Shown: piece after piece, positions 60,862 to 64,000 of the stretch
Position numbering within the stretch: the first letter of the stretch is position 1
How the letters are laid out: each line of letters begins with the position of its first letter
Assembly: GCA_018242445.1 (NCBI GenBank)
Contig: JAFEBW010000030.1
Span: forward strand, 35,952 to 99,951
Length of the DNA: 64,000 nt
Direction: 5' to 3'
DNA from: Pseudomonadota bacterium
GTDB lineage: Bacteria; Pseudomonadota; Gammaproteobacteria; Xanthomonadales; Xanthomonadaceae
The notes under the pieces: model-generated
The model's database searches: none
The model's input: only the letters and a program-made list of their open reading frames with translations
Told to the model about the DNA's origin: nothing
Made by a program: the position numbers and the translations under genes

Positions 60862-61568
60862 GCCGCCAGGTCGTGCTCGATACCGAAACCACGGGGCTGT
60901 CGTGGGAGAAGGGCAATCGCATCGTCGAGATCGGTTGCGTCGAACTCGTGCAGCGCCGCCCGACCGGGCGCAGCTTCCAGCGTTACCTCAACCCCGGGCG
61001 CGAGATGGAAGTCGGCGCCAGCGAGGTCACCGGTTTGACCGCCGATTTCCTGGCCGACAAGCCGCGCTTCGCCGACATCGCGGCCGAATTGCTGGCGTTC
61101 ATCGACGGCGCGGAACTGGTCATCCACAACGCCGCGTTCGACGTGGGGTTTCTCGATCATGAACTGGGCCTGCTCGCTGCCGGGCATGCGCGCGTGCGCG
61201 AGCGATGCGGCGTGCTCGACACGCTGGAATTGGCGCGCGAGCGCTTTCCGGGCCAGCGCAACAGCCTGGCTGCCTTGTGCAAACGGCTGGGCGTGGACGA
61301 CAGCCAGCGCACGGTGCACGGGGCCTTGCTCGATGCCGAGCTGCTCGCGGACGTGTACCTGCGGATGACCGCGGGGCAGGGCGATCTGGGCTTCGCCGTG
61401 GCCGTCGCGGCGACCGGGCCGCGCCCGTTGGCTACCGCAACCAACCATGCGCCGCGGCGCGTGCTGCGCGCCAGCGCGGACGAGCAGGGCGCGCATGCGC
61501 TGCGGCTGGCGCGGATCGCCAAGGCCGCGGGCGGAACGAGCCTGTGGGCGCTGGATGCCGAACCGTGA
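60858..61568 (+). CDS. dnaQ: DNA polymerase III epsilon subunit (3'-5' proofreading exonuclease)
   Basis: 236 residues from a GTG overlapping the rnhA stop (GTGA). DEDDh exonuclease motifs: DTETTG (Exo I), [13 protein letters not shown] (Exo II) and [15 protein letters not shown] (Exo III). The C-terminal 50 residues, which bind the polymerase alpha subunit, are shorter and less conserved. The rnhA-dnaQ pair is the classical arrangement, although here they are co-directional rather than divergent as in E. coli. Confidence 0.95.
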   Translation: MSRQVVLDTETTGLSWEKGNRIVEIGCVELVQRRPTGRSFQRYLNPGREMEVGASEVTGLTADFLADKPRFADIAAELLAFIDGAELVIHNAAFDVGFLDHELGLLAAGHARVRERCGVLDTLELARERFPGQRNSLAALCKRLGVDDSQRTVHGALLDAELLADVYLRMTAGQGDLGFAVAVAATGPRPLATATNHAPRRVLRASADEQGAHALRLARIAKAAGGTSLWALDAEP

Positions 61569-61593
61569 CGGCACCCCGCCAAGCCGATCCGGC

Positions 61594-61623
61594 TTGACGC
61601 AATTCCGCGATTCCCGGTATGCT
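61594..61623 (+). promoter_or_regulatory. Promoter of tRNA-Ala(GGC)
   Basis: TTGACG (61594-61599) and TATGCT (61618-61623), 18-base spacer; the tRNA starts 18 bases after the -10. Confidence 0.65.
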
Positions 61624-61641
61624 TTCCGTTCGCCAGCATGT

Positions 61642-61717
<76 letters not shown>

Positions 61718-61917
61718 CCTGTTGTTTCACTGCACATCCCAAGGTGCAGGGCGTCTAAGGATGTTGCAGGTTCATGGGTTGCACCGGTTTCTCCTGCGGG
61801 ATGTCGATCCGCTTGAGATCATCGGGGTTTCGCGACCTGGGTCGGTTCGCCGCGTGCAGCGGCGGCTCCAGGCCCGGAACAAACCTGCGTTGCACTGGTA
61901 CTTGCGGCATCGCCTCT

Positions 61918-61993
61918 GTCCCCATCGTCTAGAGGCCTAGGACACGTCCCTTTCACGGACGCGACCGGGGTTCGAATCCCCGTGGGGACGCCA
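61918..61993 (+). tRNA. tRNA-Glu (anticodon TTC)
   Basis: 76-nt cloverleaf with CCA. Acceptor GTCCCCA/TGGGGAC, anticodon stem CGTCC/GGACG and loop CTTTCAC. Confidence 0.97.
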
Positions 61994-62012
61994 TTCCTGT
62001 ATCTGCCTACAT

Positions 62013-62080
62013 CCCGCAACACCCCTGAAACCGCGCTATGACGCGGTTTTTTCATGTCCGCACGTCACGCAAGGCATGCC
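62013..62080. repeat. 68-bp inverted repeat, copy A
   Basis: Matches the reverse complement of 63662-63729 at 65 of 68 positions. It includes the tRNA-Glu terminator (62028-62052) and ends in GCAAGGCATGCC. It begins 20 bases after the tRNA-Glu CCA. Confidence 0.9.
62028..62052 (+). terminator. Terminator of tRNA-Glu
   Basis: AAACCGCG-CTATGA-CGCGGTTT stem followed by TTT. Lies inside inverted-repeat copy A; the copy at 63687-63713 has the same hairpin in reverse, where the T run serves minus-strand transcripts. Confidence 0.9.
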
Positions 62081-62317
62081 CGTATCGCAGGATGTCCCGA
62101 TTTGCCTGACGGATGCGTTCATGGGTTGCAACCACCGGCGCAAGCGCCCTGCGCACCCCTTCCGCTTGCCGGAGGACGGCAAAAACGGCTATTGTCAGCG
62201 CTTCGGATGGTTCGGATCGTGCGCTCTTTCGCAGAACGCCGCGCCGGCGTCGTCGCATCGAAACACCCCAATCGACGGTAGTTGACGCAAGCCGTGCAAG
62301 TCACATCCCCCATCGTC

Positions 62318-63424
62318 ATGGCCAGCCACATCGCGTCCAGTTCCGGGGCGTTGTTCGTCATGACGGCTGCCGCGACGTTCGCCATGGTGTGCGCCTTGCA
62401 GCCGCTGGCGAGGCGGTTCGGCTTGCTGGACCACCCGGCGGGCCGCAAGGATCATGCGCACCCGACGCCCACGACGGGCGGCATCGCCATCCTGTTGGGC
62501 CTGCTGCTCGGGATGACCTTGCTGGGCCGTTGGACTGGGGTGGAAATCGCGTTCGCGTGGGCCGCGGGGCTGTTGGTGGTGGTGGGCGCGCTTGACGACC
62601 GCTTCGACTTGCCCTGGTGGCTGCGCATCGGCGTGCAGTGCGCGGCGGTCTTGCTCGTGTACCGCAGCGGCGTGAGCGCCCAACACGTGGGCGGGTTGTT
62701 CGGTGCCCGCTCGCTGGGGCTTGGAGACCTGGCATTGCCGGTCACGATGTTCGCCACGGTCGGCGTCATCAATGCGCTCAACATGTCCGATGGCGTGGAT
62801 GGGCTGGCTGGCGGGGTGGCGTTGACGACGTTCTGCATGTTCCTGGCGGCCGCCATCTATTCCGGCAACGCGCCCTTGTCGGCGCATCTGCTGGTGATGT
62901 CCGGCGCGGTGCTCGGCTTCTGGATGATGAACATGCGCTTCGCGTGGCAACCCAAGGCGCGGGTGTTCATGGGCAATGCCGGCAGCGCGCTGCTCGGTTT
63001 CACCATCGCATGGATTTCGTTCCGCTTGACCCAGAACGACGCGCACCCGGTGACGCCGATTCTGGCGCCGTGGCTGGTGGTCACGCCGTTGATGGATTGC
63101 GTGGTGCTGATTGCCCGCCGCCTGCTGCATCGACAGTCGCCGTTCCATGCCGACCGCAATCACTTGCACCACCTGATGCTCGATGGCGGGTTCACCCCGG
63201 CGCGCCTGGTCTTGACGTTGATGGCCATCAACTTGCTGTTCGGCTTGGCGGCCAGCCTGGCATTGATCGCAGGCGTACCGCAGCCGGCGCTGGTACTGGC
63301 CTTTGTCGTGCTGTGCCTGGCATGGTTCTGGCTCACGCTGCGGCGCGAACGCGGGGTGGCATTCTGCGCATGGCTGCGCCATCCCGTCAGGCAAGCTGCG
63401 CGTTCGGATGAATTGGCGACCTGA
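62318..63424 (+). CDS. WecA/MraY-family polyprenyl-phosphate sugar-1-phosphate transferase
   Basis: 368 residues, polytopic membrane protein with about ten predicted hydrophobic helices. Active-site motifs: DDRFDLPW (Asp93-Asp94), NMSDGVDGLAGG (from Asn155), and the cytoplasmic HADRNHLHHL loop near 276. It transfers a sugar 1-phosphate, typically GlcNAc-1-P, to undecaprenyl phosphate to begin O-antigen, ECA or capsule synthesis. ATG 62318 is used; a GTG at 62294 and TTG at 62282 are in frame. It stands alone, flanked by 68-bp inverted repeats, with no polysaccharide genes around. Confidence 0.88.
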   Translation: MASHIASSSGALFVMTAAATFAMVCALQPLARRFGLLDHPAGRKDHAHPTPTTGGIAILLGLLLGMTLLGRWTGVEIAFAWAAGLLVVVGALDDRFDLPWWLRIGVQCAAVLLVYRSGVSAQHVGGLFGARSLGLGDLALPVTMFATVGVINALNMSDGVDGLAGGVALTTFCMFLAAAIYSGNAPLSAHLLVMSGAVLGFWMMNMRFAWQPKARVFMGNAGSALLGFTIAWISFRLTQNDAHPVTPILAPWLVVTPLMDCVVLIARRLLHRQSPFHADRNHLHHLMLDGGFTPARLVLTLMAINLLFGLAASLALIAGVPQPALVLAFVVLCLAWFWLTLRRERGVAFCAWLRHPVRQAARSDELAT

Positions 63425-63661
63425 GGCGGTCTGTCGAGCCTCCGCCCGCCCTGTTGCGTCGCGGTTTCGTGTGCAACGAAGGCACGCCACGAAGGCAAGC
63501 GCCCGGCAGCGTCGGGCCGCGTTCGTCGGCGAGCTTGCAGGGCAAGTCCACGCCCTTGGCATGTTGGGCGGCGGAAGGTGTCGGCATGACGGCAACCCCT
63601 TCCTGCGGTTGCCGGCTCCCGTAGAAGCTACCGTCGGACTTGGGTGATGCCAAGGGGTGTC
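63425..63661. other. Gap between the WecA-like gene and inverted-repeat copy B
   Basis: About 240 bases. Minus-strand sequence from inside copy B is open for about 105 codons (63704-63387) but is Arg/Pro/Gly-rich and unlike any family I know; I do not call it a gene. Confidence 0.4.
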
Positions 63662-63729
63662 GGCATGCCTTGCGTGATGTGCGGACAAGAAAAAACCGCG
63701 TCATAGCGCGGTTTCAGGGGGGTTGCGGG
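63662..63729. repeat. 68-bp inverted repeat, copy B
   Basis: Reverse complement of copy A with three substitutions. Its hairpin would terminate minus-strand transcription arriving from beyond the window. Confidence 0.9.
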
Positions 63730-63846
63730 GTGCATTATGAGCCCGTAGCAGATGAACGTTGCCAATATTTAGCAAAGTACATAGTGTGGTGTCTCACAAG
63801 TAATTTGAACTAATTGTGCTGCAATTTGTCTATGAGTTTTCGGTGA

Positions 63847-64000
63847 CGGAGACTCAGGCGATGTCCAGAGCGGGGCGACCGGGAAGTGCATCTGATCATG
63901 GACAACTACGGCACTCACAAAACCGAGAAGGTACGGGCATGGTTCGCCGCACATCCTCGTTACCATGTGCACTTCACCCCGACCTCGGCCTCGTGGCTCA
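63847..64000 (+). mobile_element. IS630-family transposase fragment, 5' truncated, running off the right edge
   Basis: From about 63865 the frame reads PERGDREVHLIMDNYGTHKT, then KVRAWFAAHPRYHVHFTPTSASWL in two parts, which is the DDE-domain stretch around the second catalytic Asp (MDNYGTHK) of IS630-type transposases. An in-frame stop at 63844-63846 and the lack of the N-terminal half show truncation at the left. The 63740-63845 stretch before it is AT-rich and may contain an IS end or scar. The 3' part lies outside the window. Confidence 0.85.

Noticed and set aside
63387..63704. 105-codon minus-strand frame starting inside inverted repeat B
   Set aside because: No recognisable family, Arg/Pro/Gly-rich, no ribosome-binding site seen; its first codons are simply the repeat read as protein.
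62013..63729. Genomic island with attL/attR at tRNA-Glu
   Set aside because: The flanking repeats are inverted, not direct, do not contain the tRNA 3' end, and no integrase is present.

Overview
The window is dense, G+C-rich bacterial chromosome (roughly two thirds G+C by eye) with strong third-position G/C bias. It reads as a gammaproteobacterium, most likely of the Xanthomonadales/Lysobacterales. The clues are the tig-clpP-clpX-lon-hupB-ppiD housekeeping order, the mltD-gloB-(methyltransferase)-rnhA-dnaQ block also known from enterics, an M4 protease with PPC domains, and intergenic REP-like palindromes. The genus was not established. No rRNA, CRISPR array, prophage or replication origin was seen.

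Left part (1-13.9 kb): purB (cut by the left edge) diverges from fumC. A secreted S9 peptidase of visibly lower G+C and an unknown conserved protein follow, then tRNA-Val(CAC). Next is a carbohydrate operon, zwf - HAD phosphatase - tal - pgi, with stop/start overlaps at two junctions; it covers both entry (Zwf, Pgi) and recycling (Tal) of the pentose phosphate pathway. Mth938-like and yhbY genes lie on the minus strand, then rlmE and ftsH on the plus strand.

Middle-left (16-30.4 kb): tRNA-Arg(ACG); a secreted M4 metalloprotease behind an AT-rich leader; a secreted six-EF-hand protein; a minus-strand block of tesB, a DUF2007-like protein and an AmpD-like amidase; an alpha/beta hydrolase with rlmKL; a small methyltransferase; DUF5329 with M20 amidohydrolase; pirin; and an RhlE-type RNA helicase whose motif II reads DEGD.

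Middle (30.4-45.4 kb) is the most accessory-looking part. Three REP palindromes precede a MerR-type regulator whose start codon sits inside a perfect inverted repeat. Then come a frameshifted VIT/von Willebrand A gene, a DHH-family protein, a tightly coupled ABC efflux operon (outer-membrane factor, permease, ATPase, lipoprotein adaptor), a PepSY protein, a Rieske oxygenase, an OmpA-family protein with a duplicated N-terminal module, and two phytoene-dehydrogenase-like flavoproteins separated by a REPIN-like inverted pair.

Right part (45.6-64 kb): tRNA-Pro, -Arg(TCT), a tRNA-His fragment, tRNA-His, -Lys and -Leu. Then the proteostasis set tig, clpP, clpX, lon, hupB, followed by tRNA-Val(TAC), tRNA-Asp and ppiD; fabI, mltD and gloB (minus); a methyltransferase-like gene, rnhA and dnaQ (plus); tRNA-Ala and tRNA-Glu. 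The last segment holds a WecA-like sugar-phosphate transferase between two 68-bp inverted repeats and ends in a 5'-truncated IS630-type transposase that runs off the right edge.

No wholly new system is proven here. The best candidates for a second look are the inverted-repeat-flanked wecA segment, the REPIN/REP elements, the broken tRNA-His with its palindromic insert, the start-codon operator of the MerR gene, and the Rieske/CrtI-like oxidoreductase cluster.
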